Source of the DNA: an uncultured bacterium
GTDB lineage: Bacteria; Myxococcota_A; Bradymonadia; UBA7976; VGTA01
Assembly (NCBI GenBank): GCA_943788935.1
Contig: CALSSE010000003.1
Span: 1 to 64,000 of the forward strand
Length of the DNA: 64,000 bases
Direction: 5' to 3'
The notes under the pieces were generated by a model that saw only the letters and a list, made by a program, of their open reading frames with translations, was not told the DNA's origin and did no database searches. Shown piece after piece: positions 18,110-28,200 of the stretch (the first letter of the stretch is position 1; every line of letters starts with the position of its first letter). The position numbers and the translations under genes were made by a program.

Positions 18110-19252
18110 CTAGATGAGCTCATCAAGATGAGCGATAAGCTGCTCTATATCACTCGGATCGGTCTCCACTCCCATAGAGACCCTGAGTAACTTAGAAGAC
18201 TCATCTTCAGAGCGACCTAGAGCTCTCACAACAGGAGATGGCTCTAGCGCGCCGGAGGAGCAGGCGGATCCAGAGGAGAGACAGAAGCCAGCGAGATCAA
18301 GACGCTGAAGGAGTAAATCTCCTGGCTGCTGAGGAGTGAGTACTGCCAGAGTGTTAGGTAATTGCCCATGTACTAACCAGGAAGGCGTTAGGTCTGACTC
18401 TGAACTCACCGCTGTAAAAGCTCCAAGCGCCCACGCCCTTTGGGCTCCAAACTGCTTAATCATACCTCTGAGCTCTTCACGAAGTGGTCGAAGAGCCTTC
18501 ATCTTAGCGAGGCGAGACTCTAGGTGTTTAGCCGCGACCCCTAAACCCACAATAGCAGCTACATTCTCCGTTCCTGCCCTCCGTCCTCTCTCTTGTGCTC
18601 CTCCTCGTAAGAGAGGTTGAAAGGGAGCACCGCCTCGAGCCCAGATGACCCCCGCACCTTGAGGCGCGCCAATCTTATGACCTGAGATCACAGCGAAGGT
18701 CGCCCCTGTCTCTTCTAGGTTGATCTTCACTTTTCCATAGGCTTGAACCGCATCGACCAAGAGAGGGACCTGACCGAGCTGTGACGCGATCGCCCTCACT
18801 GGATAGATCGTCCCTATTTCATTTTGAGCGGCCATCATAATCGCTAGCTTTGTCGACTCTCGACACCGCTCACCAAAATGAGTTGGATTCACCCGCCCTT
18901 CAGCATCCACAGGGATCACCTCAACCTCAGCCCCCACTCCTTCTAACGCCCCCCATACAGCAGGGTGCTCTACCGCGCTCACTAAGACATGGTCACCGGA
19001 AGATAAGACACCCCCAATCAGTGTATGGAGAGCTTCTGTCGCACCGCTTGTGAATGTTAAATGGCGAGAGCTGACCCCCAGTGAAGCGGCGATATGTCGT
19101 CGACTCTCCTCAATCGCTCCTCGCGCTCTTCGGCCACGAGAGTGAACACTACTCGCATTAGCAGCAGGTCCTCGTAACCACTCACTTGCCATTTCACTCG
19201 CTACTCGGGAAGGAGTCGCCGTAGCATTTTCATCGAGATAGATGACCTTCAC
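18110..19252 (-). CDS. NifS/IscS-type cysteine desulfurase (group I)
   Basis: This PLP enzyme of 380 residues releases sulfur from cysteine as enzyme-bound persulfide. Features are YLDENATATP at the N-terminus, the HSRGRRARGAIEESR region, PLP-lysine in AVISGHKIGAPQGAG, RAGTENVAAIVG, and the catalytic cysteine in the flexible loop SSGSACSSGALEPS. Start is GTG at 19252, overlapping the stop of the CCA-adding fusion gene (GTGA), so the two are translationally coupled. No iscU or nifU follows. Together with the separate SUF operon, the context suggests a role in tRNA thiolation or other sulfur trafficking rather than bulk Fe-S assembly; this is inference. Confidence 0.9.
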   Translation of the reverse strand: MKVIYLDENATATPSRVASEMASEWLRGPAANASSVHSRGRRARGAIEESRRHIAASLGVSSRHLTFTSGATEALHTLIGGVLSSGDHVLVSAVEHPAVWGALEGVGAEVEVIPVDAEGRVNPTHFGERCRESTKLAIMMAAQNEIGTIYPVRAIASQLGQVPLLVDAVQAYGKVKINLEETGATFAVISGHKIGAPQGAGVIWARGGAPFQPLLRGGAQERGRRAGTENVAAIVGLGVAAKHLESRLAKMKALRPLREELRGMIKQFGAQRAWALGAFTAVSSESDLTPSWLVHGQLPNTLAVLTPQQPGDLLLQRLDLAGFCLSSGSACSSGALEPSPVVRALGRSEDESSKLLRVSMGVETDPSDIEQLIAHLDELI

Positions 19253-22200
19253 TGAATCAGACCTCGCTCACTAGCGATCTCTCTCGCTCTCTCGATGAGC
19301 TGATCATGTTGATTGCGTACGGGTGATTCCCATACCCACCTCAAGAGATCATTTAGCAACTCGCCGATCGCTCTCGAAGGGAAGAGATCGAGGGCGTCAC
19401 AGAGATCTTTCCCATTGATCTCTAAATCTTTAGGAGTGTGAGGTAGCTCATCAACTTTTAACTCGTGGAACCTCACTCTGAGAGCTCTCCATGCCTCTAC
19501 TGTTTCACGATCAGTAGAATCGTCGCTCTCTATGAGCCAAGCCTCTTGATAGCTCATTAGCGAGTCAAGGTGTTCGGTCCCAATCTCAACGGCGAGGGTT
19601 CGGGCTTGAACATCAGTCCGCGCCCTAGATGGATCAAGTCCTGAAAGAGAGACTAAATGAAGCACTTGTTGGGAGAGCTTATTTGAAACCTTAAGTCTCT
19701 TTAACGTTTTCTTCACCAGGGTCGCCAACTCTAGTTTGGAACATTTTTGGTCTTGAAAAACAGCATAAAAAACAAGCGCTAACCTCGTCTCGATATTCAC
19801 TTCACAATGTTCGATCGCGCGCTCAAGATGAGACCATATTCGATCGGTAATAGAGGGCAATTCAGGGAAGCATATCTCAGTGACCCCAAAGGTCTTTATT
19901 AGAGACAAGCCGCGTCCAGAATAAGGGCTTTGAAGAGTCTTAAATAACTCAACTTGGACCCTCTCTACAGCGACTTTACCTAAGACATCGATAGCCTCAA
20001 TGGCGCCTCTCTGGGTGGCTTCCTCAATACTGAAATCGAGAACGGTAGAGAAGCGGATCGCTCTGAGCACCCTCAAGCCATCCTCTCTGAAACGAGCTTG
20101 GGGGTCGCCGACAGCTCGTAAGATGGATTTCTGAAGATCAGCGACCCCATTGTATGGATCTTCTAGGGAGGCATTGATAGGGTCCCACGCGATCGCATTA
20201 ACAGTAAAGTCTCTTCTCAATAAGTCTTCATTCAGAGATCGAGTAAACTGAACATCATTAGGGCGACGCCCATCACCATACTCTCCATCGATCCGATAAG
20301 TGGTGATCTCAATATGTTCCTCATCGAGGATCACCGTAACTGTTCCATGTTGGATACCAGTCTCAATCACCTTATCGAAACAAGCGCTTACCTCATGTGG
20401 GTGGGCATTAGTCGTTAGATCCCAATCATTAACCTCACGACCTAAGAGTCGATCTCTCACGCTCCCACCCACAATAAAAGCCTCAAAATTATGTTGTCGA
20501 AGAGTCGAGAGAGCCTGTAAGAGGAATGAGGGCGGTGCTTCTAAGGTATGAATCTCGGGTATGGACATGAGCTCATCGCTTGTGGGTGATAGATAGAGAT
20601 CTTCGGGAGGAGGGAGGTCCGCTAACAATGTAGGATATTTCTCAGTTCTCTCACTGAATGTTTTCGCTATAGAACCTAAAGCAGGGAACATGGTCATTGG
20701 TTTATCAAAGAGCTCCGCTGTCTGATCAACCAAGGGCTGACTCATTGACCACTCTCCTAGATGTAACGCCTCATCACGTCTACCGGTTGTCTTATACAGA
20801 TTCTCTAGGATCAAACTCAAGCGGCGCACTAGGCTCACCTCTCCAATACGCCATGCTCTATCAATCAGCTGTTTAGAGACAAATTCGATGGCGATATTAT
20901 CACCAGCCTCTAGGTTTAGCTTTAACAGTAGCTCTAAACTTTCTCGCCAAATCGGCCAATTTCCCTCGGGACCTAAGAGTTGGACGACTCTCTGTAGGGC
21001 TCTTTTAGCACGAGCACTATCTCCTCGCTCCATCAAAAGTTTAGCAGCATTCAAGCCCGCTACACCTGCTTCGTTCGTCGCTCCCGCTTCAACCCAGTGC
21101 TCTAGAACAGTCAACGTCACTTGAGGTTGGGCGATTGGGCTAATCGATTGATTTTGCATCCATTGAGCGAGGGTTCCATGAGCTCGTCGCCGGAGGCGTG
21201 AGGAGACTAACTCTCCCCACCTATCTCTCCACCGCACAGCAACTGAAGAATCGCGAAAGCGGAAACTTTGCTCGCTTATGAATCGTTGATGACTCGTGCT
21301 AATGACTGCACCAGACTCTAAAGCGTTGCTCAAACCTTCCCACATAGACTCAGTGATGAGCCTCAGTTCTTGTAAAGGATGTTCGACCACCGACCTCCAC
21401 AACGTCGACATTTGGCCAATGGTTGCTGTCGGACCACTCGCAGCAAAGACGAGGAGAGCTGGCGCTGTCGCACCATATCGATTGATGGCGATCCGTTGGC
21501 ACTCTGTAAAATCTCCACGCTCTATAAAAAGAGGGTCTAGGGGAGAGTCGAGAGAGAGCTTGGGAAGCTCTGTCGTGGTTTGATCTGTCTTAGCTTGATC
21601 TGTCGTGGCTTGATCTGTCGTGGCTTGATCTGTCGTGGCTTGATCTGTCGTGGTTTGATCTGTCGTGGTTTGATCTGTCGTGGCTTGATCTGTCGTGGTT
21701 TGATCTGTCGTAGCTTGATCTGTCGTAGCTTGATCTGTAACAATCTCCACGAATGAAACATCGAGAGCTAGTGTAGAACTGATCTTCATTAGCTCATGTG
21801 GGTCTCCTTCAAAGGACATGAGGTCAATCGAACGATCTATAACATTATCGATAGGTTCAATCGCTACAGTTCTCAGTGGGTGAATACTGAAGGTCTCTTC
21901 GAAGACTTGATCAAATAATTGGTTCAGTTCATCGGTAGACTCTCCCTCTGAGGGATTAATAAGTCTTAATGTAAGATCCTCTGACCCTATATCCTGAGTT
22001 TCCTGCTGATCGAGGCCCCTATTCGAGTACTTGGGTCGGGTCTCCTCTGATGGGCCTTCACTATACTCTGTACCAATCTGCACTGAGTCATCGAGCTCTC
22101 GTAAAGGATAAGCCCATAATAATAACAAAGAGTATAAGCTCCGCTTTGAATGTAAACTCTCGACAAAGTCTATCAGGAACTGCTCATCATTCTCAGTCAG

Positions 22201-22917
22201 TGCTCGACGATTAATTACCAATAAGATGGGCATACTTTGACAAATTTGGCCAAACGCTTTGAGGATAACCTCTTGTGAGCTCAAGACTTTGATCTGATCA
22301 TCCTCTAATTCTATATGATCATCTATTTCATACTCAAAATCCAAGGAGTTGGGCATTCCCATCTCCACCTCTTTTTGAGTGAATTCTTGAGAGACTACCT
22401 CTTCGGTCATATCTGTGAGTGGAGGAGTCTCAACCTCACTCCATTCATCAGGCAAATTCAGCTCTAAGTTATCCCAGATTCTATCCTCTTGACCTGGCGG
22501 AGTACTCTCCCTGAGGCTCTCTCTTCTGAGAGAGTTCATCTTGGCATCTGCGGTCAGTCCATCAAGCGGTAACTCACTCTTATGATGAGCGGTGAGCTCA
22601 ACGTGCTTTGGTATGTGAGATGACGCTTCTAACTCGAGCAACAGAGAGGAGAGTTGATGCTCTACTCCAACTAAGCGTTGCGTCTCGTTTTGTGTTTCTG
22701 CACACTCGATGACACACCAATCTTGGCTCTTAAGTGCTTTGGAAAATTCTCTGAGAGATCGGTCGAGGTCTCCACGCTTAACCCCCTCGGTCCCTATGAC
22801 CCCCACTGAATGCAATCTTCTCCTAACCAGCGTCTCTTCTGCCCAAGCCCACAGCTCAGCATGGGCTATTTTTTTACGTACACGCTGAGGGGTGTTTTGA
22901 CCGCTAAATTCTTTCAA
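19249..22917 (-). CDS. CCA-adding tRNA nucleotidyltransferase with large degenerate AAA/STAND-like N-terminal region
   Basis: The C-terminal 420 residues form a complete CCA-adding enzyme, which builds or repairs the 3'-CCA of tRNA: GGSVRDRLLG (around 817), the metal-binding NDWDLTT, RRDFTVNA and REDGLRVLRAIRFS. The first ~790 residues are not part of this family. They follow the plan of AAA_16/STAND ATPases: a would-be P-loop strand (VGVIGTEGVKRGDL) without the GK[ST], a Walker-B-like strand (MPILLVINRRALTENDE), a sensor-like LLLLWAYPLREL, a GDPHELMK segment like the usual GNPxFLxE, a winged-helix-like part with FRFRDSSVAVRWRDRW, and helical repeats (650-750). An 11-unit TTDQA repeat (residues ~391-450) interrupts it. 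Start is TTG 22917 (AGGA just before); no better start was found. It is coupled to a cysteine desulfurase. Confidence 0.88.
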   Translation of the reverse strand: MKEFSGQNTPQRVRKKIAHAELWAWAEETLVRRRLHSVGVIGTEGVKRGDLDRSLREFSKALKSQDWCVIECAETQNETQRLVGVEHQLSSLLLELEASSHIPKHVELTAHHKSELPLDGLTADAKMNSLRRESLRESTPPGQEDRIWDNLELNLPDEWSEVETPPLTDMTEEVVSQEFTQKEVEMGMPNSLDFEYEIDDHIELEDDQIKVLSSQEVILKAFGQICQSMPILLVINRRALTENDEQFLIDFVESLHSKRSLYSLLLLWAYPLRELDDSVQIGTEYSEGPSEETRPKYSNRGLDQQETQDIGSEDLTLRLINPSEGESTDELNQLFDQVFEETFSIHPLRTVAIEPIDNVIDRSIDLMSFEGDPHELMKISSTLALDVSFVEIVTDQATTDQATTDQTTTDQATTDQTTTDQTTTDQATTDQATTDQATTDQAKTDQTTTELPKLSLDSPLDPLFIERGDFTECQRIAINRYGATAPALLVFAASGPTATIGQMSTLWRSVVEHPLQELRLITESMWEGLSNALESGAVISTSHQRFISEQSFRFRDSSVAVRWRDRWGELVSSRLRRRAHGTLAQWMQNQSISPIAQPQVTLTVLEHWVEAGATNEAGVAGLNAAKLLMERGDSARAKRALQRVVQLLGPEGNWPIWRESLELLLKLNLEAGDNIAIEFVSKQLIDRAWRIGEVSLVRRLSLILENLYKTTGRRDEALHLGEWSMSQPLVDQTAELFDKPMTMFPALGSIAKTFSERTEKYPTLLADLPPPEDLYLSPTSDELMSIPEIHTLEAPPSFLLQALSTLRQHNFEAFIVGGSVRDRLLGREVNDWDLTTNAHPHEVSACFDKVIETGIQHGTVTVILDEEHIEITTYRIDGEYGDGRRPNDVQFTRSLNEDLLRRDFTVNAIAWDPINASLEDPYNGVADLQKSILRAVGDPQARFREDGLRVLRAIRFSTVLDFSIEEATQRGAIEAIDVLGKVAVERVQVELFKTLQSPYSGRGLSLIKTFGVTEICFPELPSITDRIWSHLERAIEHCEVNIETRLALVFYAVFQDQKCSKLELATLVKKTLKRLKVSNKLSQQVLHLVSLSGLDPSRARTDVQARTLAVEIGTEHLDSLMSYQEAWLIESDDSTDRETVEAWRALRVRFHELKVDELPHTPKDLEINGKDLCDALDLFPSRAIGELLNDLLRWVWESPVRNQHDQLIERAREIASERGLIQ
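21571..21739 (-). repeat. 15-bp in-frame tandem repeat (11 units) encoding TTDQA/TTDQT
   Basis: Eleven copies of a 15-bp unit read on the plus strand as TGATCTGTCGTGGCT with few changes. They encode (T/K)TDQ(A/T) repeats inside the N-terminal region of the CCA-adding fusion protein. Copies are nearly identical at the DNA level, typical of a slippage-prone minisatellite. Length changes by whole units keep the frame. Confidence 0.95.
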
Positions 22918-23301
22918 AATGTCCTAATTATATTCATCATTGAGTTAGAGTGAGTGACTATGTGACCAATCAAAGAAGCCATTACATTAACAGCTCCACA
23001 GGTCGCTCAGTCCATAGGTATAATGAAGGAATCCGACTTTTTCATAGGGGAGATTAAGAGCACTATATACACTCTAGCACAGAAATATTTCGTAAACATA
23101 CATCCATCTTATCACTATATTATCCCACTTATCACATACAATAAGACACATGATGAAATTTTGACTATTCTTTAATAATCACAACTACATCAAATACCGC
23201 GATGTTGTTAGAGAGTGATTCACTTCAACCATCAACAAGTTGATGAACACTATCCGATCAACACGTTTTAGTCGTTTAAGTTTTTACCAAGAATCAATAT
23301 T
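22918..23301. promoter_or_regulatory. AT-rich divergent intergenic region with 16-bp palindrome
   Basis: This 384-bp region separates the divergently transcribed CCA fusion gene (minus) and the Tex-like gene (plus). It is distinctly AT-rich compared with the coding regions. It holds a perfect palindrome CATCAAC-AA-GTTGATG at 23230-23245, 57 bp before ATG 23302, and a TATAAT at 23019-23024 on the plus strand. No tRNA, small ORF with a ribosome binding site, or terminator was recognised. Confidence 0.5.
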
Positions 23302-25206
23302 ATGGACAAATATCTCACTTTGAAGAAAAAACCAATATGGGCTGTCCTGCTAAATGCAATAGTAAACATTGAAGAGACTGGACAGCTCGCGCTAGAGAGA
23401 GAAGACCTACTCAGCTTTAGTGAGTCCTATCAGTGTGATCTGAGTCCGCTGATCGAGCAGTGGTGTCAACGCGAGAGTGATTTCCAATTTTTAGAATCTT
23501 CTCTAACTCCTAGTGACATAGAACAGTCCATATCGCTCCTCAAACTTCTAAGAGCGATTAACGAACAGAGCCAAGAGATTAAAGAGCTCAACATGACTCG
23601 GCAGGCTGAAGGCCGACCCCCTTTGCCTGTATCACTCTCTTGTTATACCTCAACGATCGAAGAGCTAACATTTATTGAAGAGCTCTATGATGAAGAGGTC
23701 ATCACTTTAGTTTCAAAGACACTAAGCACTGCAGACTCAACTGTTGTTAAGCAGTTGATTTCAAAGATTAATCACCATCTCACAAATTTTTGTATAGCCT
23801 ATGAAGGCGTCGCCCTCAACCCCATAGATGACCTTGATGAATCCATCTATTGGCTCGCCTATCCTTGCAAGTCATGCAAGATAGACTCTTGGAGTAATCA
23901 CCTTGATCGTGATGAATATAGCTTTGAGGGAGTAGGTCAGAGAGAGCTCGACGAATACCTCAATGAAGTACATCAAGAATGGCACAAGATATGGCGAGTC
24001 TCCGAATGGGGGTCCGAAGTTGAGTGGCAAGGTGAGACAGGCTCCAATGCCTCAGTCTCCATTTGGTCAGAGATTTTGGAGCCCTACTTAAGAGAGATCG
24101 TCTCTGAAGCGATCGTGAAGCGTCGCAACGCAGACATGATTAGCGATCTCAATCAATGCTTTATTGAGCTAATTGACGCTAAGCGTCCCAAAGATCAGAG
24201 GATAGGCAGCTTTTGGATCAACCAAGAGCAACCATCCGAGATTACTGTAATCTTCTTAACAAGAGACGGGAAATTGCTAGCGCAAAGAGATGTCACTTGG
24301 ACGCCAAGTGACCCCAAAAGTGTGACTGAAGCATTCAAGATTATTAACATTCGGCTCTTAACCTATCCAAAAGAATTAGAAGAGATCTATCCTGAAATGC
24401 TTGAGCAGCTCAGCTCACTCTATGAGCTACGAGCGGTGAGCAGTATTGTCCTCGACCCTGTGCCACACCCTCAATCCCTCTCGGCTAACGCCCAAAAAGC
24501 GCTTCGGATTGGTCAACGGTTTGTCGCTCCGCTTCGTTTTTGGGCGCGAACAGATCTACTCGAACTCATGAGATGCTTCAGTACTCCTATTGTCTTCGAG
24601 TGCCTTGAGCGATCACATTCTTTATCTCTACTTCTCAATGTCTTAAAAGACTCTTGTGCTGAGCGATGGCTTAAACTTCGTCGTAAACGTAAAAGAATAA
24701 CGCTCAACCGCCAGAAGAGATCTCATGAATCTTCGCCTGCTCATACAAGTGAAGACTACAAAGACCCTGTCACCTACAGCTCGAAGAAGAAAAAGAGTTC
24801 ACCTCAGTACGCTCGGGGAGATGAAGTCAGAGTGAGAGTGATCAAGCGCTCAGGCTTTACGCTTCATGTCCAGACCTTAGATGAACTACGAAGAGGAAAT
24901 ATAAGGCTATCGACCCGCTACAAAGATGAGGTGGCTATCGATGAAATAATCCACGCCTATGTTCTTGGAGTAAACCCAAAGAACACCATACTCACTCTTA
25001 GTCTTCGCCCGTCGGTACAAAACTCTAGTTCAACTATACCACGAAGTCCAATAGCCAAAAGTAGCTCTAAGCATCAGCGAATCAATGAACAGAAGGTAGA
25101 CTCTAAGGATTCAAAGACGCAGACGATTGACCGGCTGAATACACTCTTCTCGGAGGAGAAACCAAAACTTGGTTTAAATCGCTCCAAGGTGAAGTATCCT
25201 TCCTAA
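23302..25206 (+). CDS. Diverged Tex-like protein (YqgF-like, helix-hairpin-like and S1-like regions)
   Basis: This 634-residue cytoplasmic protein is not a clear member of a named family. The order of parts suggests a degenerate relative of the RNA-binding transcription factor Tex. It has a helical N-terminal part (1-280), then an RNase H/YqgF-like strand pattern at about 300-370 (EITVIFLTRDGKLLAQRDVTW). A segment ANAQKALRIGQRFVAPLRFWARTDLLEL (about 395-425) aligns in style with Tex SIARRLQDPLAELVKIDP. After a basic linker, an S1/OB-like domain follows at 508-575 (GDEVRVRVIKRSGFTLHVQ, YVLGVNPKNTILTLSLR). The classical Tex YQHDV and SEAGASVYSAS motifs are absent, so activity is probably altered. 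Codon use appears more AT-rich than in its neighbours. Function is unknown. Confidence 0.55.
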   Translation: MDKYLTLKKKPIWAVLLNAIVNIEETGQLALEREDLLSFSESYQCDLSPLIEQWCQRESDFQFLESSLTPSDIEQSISLLKLLRAINEQSQEIKELNMTRQAEGRPPLPVSLSCYTSTIEELTFIEELYDEEVITLVSKTLSTADSTVVKQLISKINHHLTNFCIAYEGVALNPIDDLDESIYWLAYPCKSCKIDSWSNHLDRDEYSFEGVGQRELDEYLNEVHQEWHKIWRVSEWGSEVEWQGETGSNASVSIWSEILEPYLREIVSEAIVKRRNADMISDLNQCFIELIDAKRPKDQRIGSFWINQEQPSEITVIFLTRDGKLLAQRDVTWTPSDPKSVTEAFKIINIRLLTYPKELEEIYPEMLEQLSSLYELRAVSSIVLDPVPHPQSLSANAQKALRIGQRFVAPLRFWARTDLLELMRCFSTPIVFECLERSHSLSLLLNVLKDSCAERWLKLRRKRKRITLNRQKRSHESSPAHTSEDYKDPVTYSSKKKKSSPQYARGDEVRVRVIKRSGFTLHVQTLDELRRGNIRLSTRYKDEVAIDEIIHAYVLGVNPKNTILTLSLRPSVQNSSSTIPRSPIAKSSSKHQRINEQKVDSKDSKTQTIDRLNTLFSEEKPKLGLNRSKVKYPS

Positions 25207-25212
25207 TCTGAG

Positions 25213-28200
25213 CTAGCGGTTTCCGAGAGTCTGCTGGTAATCTAGTTCAAGTCTCTCTGCTAAAGCTGCTCTGAGCTCAGTGATCGCTATAATCTGATCT
25301 ATAGAGCCGACACGTAGTGCTCGTTCCACGCTGTGAGTCTCATCGAATGAAGAAGCGATCTGTTGGCTGGCGAGCCGGTATGCCTCAATATCATCTCCAA
25401 GCTCTCGAGCTTTATGTCTTACCTCTCTTCTAAAAATAATGCTCGCTGCAGGACCGCCTCCAATGACTGAGGCATAACTTCCCTTGATAGCGAGTGTCTC
25501 TAACCTTGGATTGAGTCTCTTAGAGAACACAACGTAAGCTCCACCATGATATCGACTCAAAATCACTAAGTAGATAGGGCAGTCAAACCGATGAACTGCC
25601 TGAGCGATCTCAGAACCATACTCTAGCTGTCCTTGACGAAGAGACTCGGGGCTCCCATCAAACCCCGAGAGGTTGGCGAGTATGGTGACCGGATATCGAC
25701 CTCGAGACGCGTTGATCGCTCTCGCCAATTTCCGAGAAGCCTGCGGATAGAGCGTACCTCCTCTCCATTGCTGCGGTCCGTCCTGAACTGGCGATAGTCT
25801 CTGTAGCGCTTGATTCTCGATCCCGATAAGGGTCGTGGCATATCCAAAGACCCGACATTGGCGCACCACAACAGTCTCAGCACCTTCCCAAGCGCTCCAA
25901 CGATCTAAATACCCATCATCTTGATCGATCAATGCATCCATCACTGGCTTGATGGCGAAAGGCAACTTTCGCTCCGCGTTAATTTCGGAGAAGATCTCAG
26001 AGATATGACCAAAAGCATGACCTAGAATTTTTGGATAAGCTGAGCGTCCAATATCTCTCACCTGAGGATCTTTGGTCATCCTCCTCGGCACTCTATTTTG
26101 CTGAGGAGGCACATAGCAGAGACGGTAAAATGCGTAAAGGGTCTGATAGGCCTCTACAAGATCGACCGCTCGGAGCTGTGCTTGTCCATTGGGACCCATA
26201 ATCGATGTATATCCACCGAGCTCAACATCGTCACTGGCCGATACGCATCCTGAGATGTCTAGAGCCCTCTTACCGGTCAGCACCATCGCACCTCGATCTG
26301 TCATAATCAACGTACCGCTGCAGTGGTTCATCATCGTCGCCTCAGCGTTCCAATAGGATTGGGCTCCTACCGCGGGACCGGTCACGAGGACATTAATCAT
26401 CCCTCCTGATTGGGTGAAGTGAATAATCTCCCTAAGTACCTCGGCACAGGCATCTAAATTCTCGGTCCCAGTCTCCCAATCAATCTTGGCGCCACTGCTC
26501 ACTGTGAGCCATTCGATGGGGAGTGACTCCGCTTCAGCACGTCGGAGGGCAGCGATCACCCGGTCACACTCTTCTTGCCCGAGAGCAGCCATCTTCAAAG
26601 TCGGGTCAGAGAGGATCACGATACGTCTCAGGCTCATCTTCGGCTTATTGATCATGGTTATGATCTCACCGACGACCACTCCACAGCGATGACTCACCCG
26701 ACCGTCGATTCTCCCAGGGGAGGATTCAGGAGCTAGATCACCGTCAAAGATCTTCTCAATTGAAGCAGGCACTAGACACTGATGCTGTTCATCATAATCT
26801 AGGAGCGTAAACTGACCGCGTGGTACTCCGCCTCCTCCGCCTTCGAGGAGATGGATCACCTCGGCAGGATGAGTTAACCCGCGCCGACGAGCGCTGACCA
26901 CCAAGCTCTCATATCGAGTGCGAGGCAATATCGGTCGACGTGAACTGATCCTTGACACCAATGATGCTTCTCGTCCTGCGACTTGATATATAGAGACATC
27001 TGTCAGCGGAGTGAGCCCACTCATTGAGGTCTTGTCATAGAACCGAGCGCGGATCACGACCTTCTCTAAACCGACCCATCGCGCGGCGGCAATCAACCGG
27101 GTCATATACCTCTTGATAACTCCTAAACCAAGAGGGATAGGCGGGAGAATACGTAAGATCAATCGATTCCAATGCAACGCCCTTCGATGCCCTCTCCGCT
27201 GGGCGGTGTACAATAGTTTAATAGAGCGATAAAAAGCGTAATCAACGTCGGGGAGGACTAGCGGTCGACCTCTCTTCCGATTAAGTTGATAGATTTCAGC
27301 ATAGGTAAAAAGTCTTATATCTTCGGGGTTATCAATCCCTATCAACTTAAAGATCATCGCTGGCATCTCTAAGCGATGCGGAAACGGAGAGACCTCCTCT
27401 TCACACTCTCTTAACCGCTCTAGTCTAAATTTCTCCCAGCGCTGGGGAGCGAGCCGTTCCACTTGTCGAGGTGTTAATCCTCGCCATAAATCCTGAGCTC
27501 GAATGATCGGTGTCGAGGAGCCTCTCTCAGAAGAGAAGTCAGCGGACATGGCGGGGAGAATAGTCGACGAGAAGCTAGCGTTAAAATGTCTCACCTCAAC
27601 CCCCTGAGAGTGAGCCCCTCCCCCATACTCCACTCCGCTAAATACTGTTACATTTACGATCTTTTTAAGAGGGAAAGATGGCCGCTGCTCCTCTCCCTCG
27701 ATCACTGAGGGAGTCAGCCTGTTCAATAAGTGAGAGACCTGTGATGTCAGCTCTCCTAACTCAGCGCTCTGAGGAGATAAATAAAGCACATAAACCATCG
27801 TGAGTCGGTGAAGTGTCTCGGCAGAGAAGTTTAGCGATAATTTCTGCTCCCCCGAGGGTTCCAACTCAATGCTTAAGTCCTTAACCACTATCCATAATCG
27901 CCATGCGCCTGCAGACTCTTCCACGACTCGTTGATCATGAGTAGCGCTTCTCTCTATGCGACGACCACCTTCGAGACTGAACTCATATATCTCACTCTGT
28001 TCAACATCACCGCTCTCCTCCTCGGGTGAGAGAGTCTCGATCAGCCTCAGTAGAGCGCCTTGGTGCCCACGATAGGTTTCTTCTATGAGCGGGGAGATTA
28101 AAGATTCCGGTAGTTGCTGCGGCGAAGTAGATGACCCCTCAGAGTTAATCCAATGGTCAAAATCTGCTCTCATCAGGCGCCTCTGAGACAGCTCTTTGCT

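Noticed and set aside
21537..21761. Plus/minus alternate reading of the TTDQA repeat giving a repetitive QIKPR peptide
   Set aside because: It is a shadow frame of the 15-bp repeat within the CCA fusion gene and has no ribosome site of its own.
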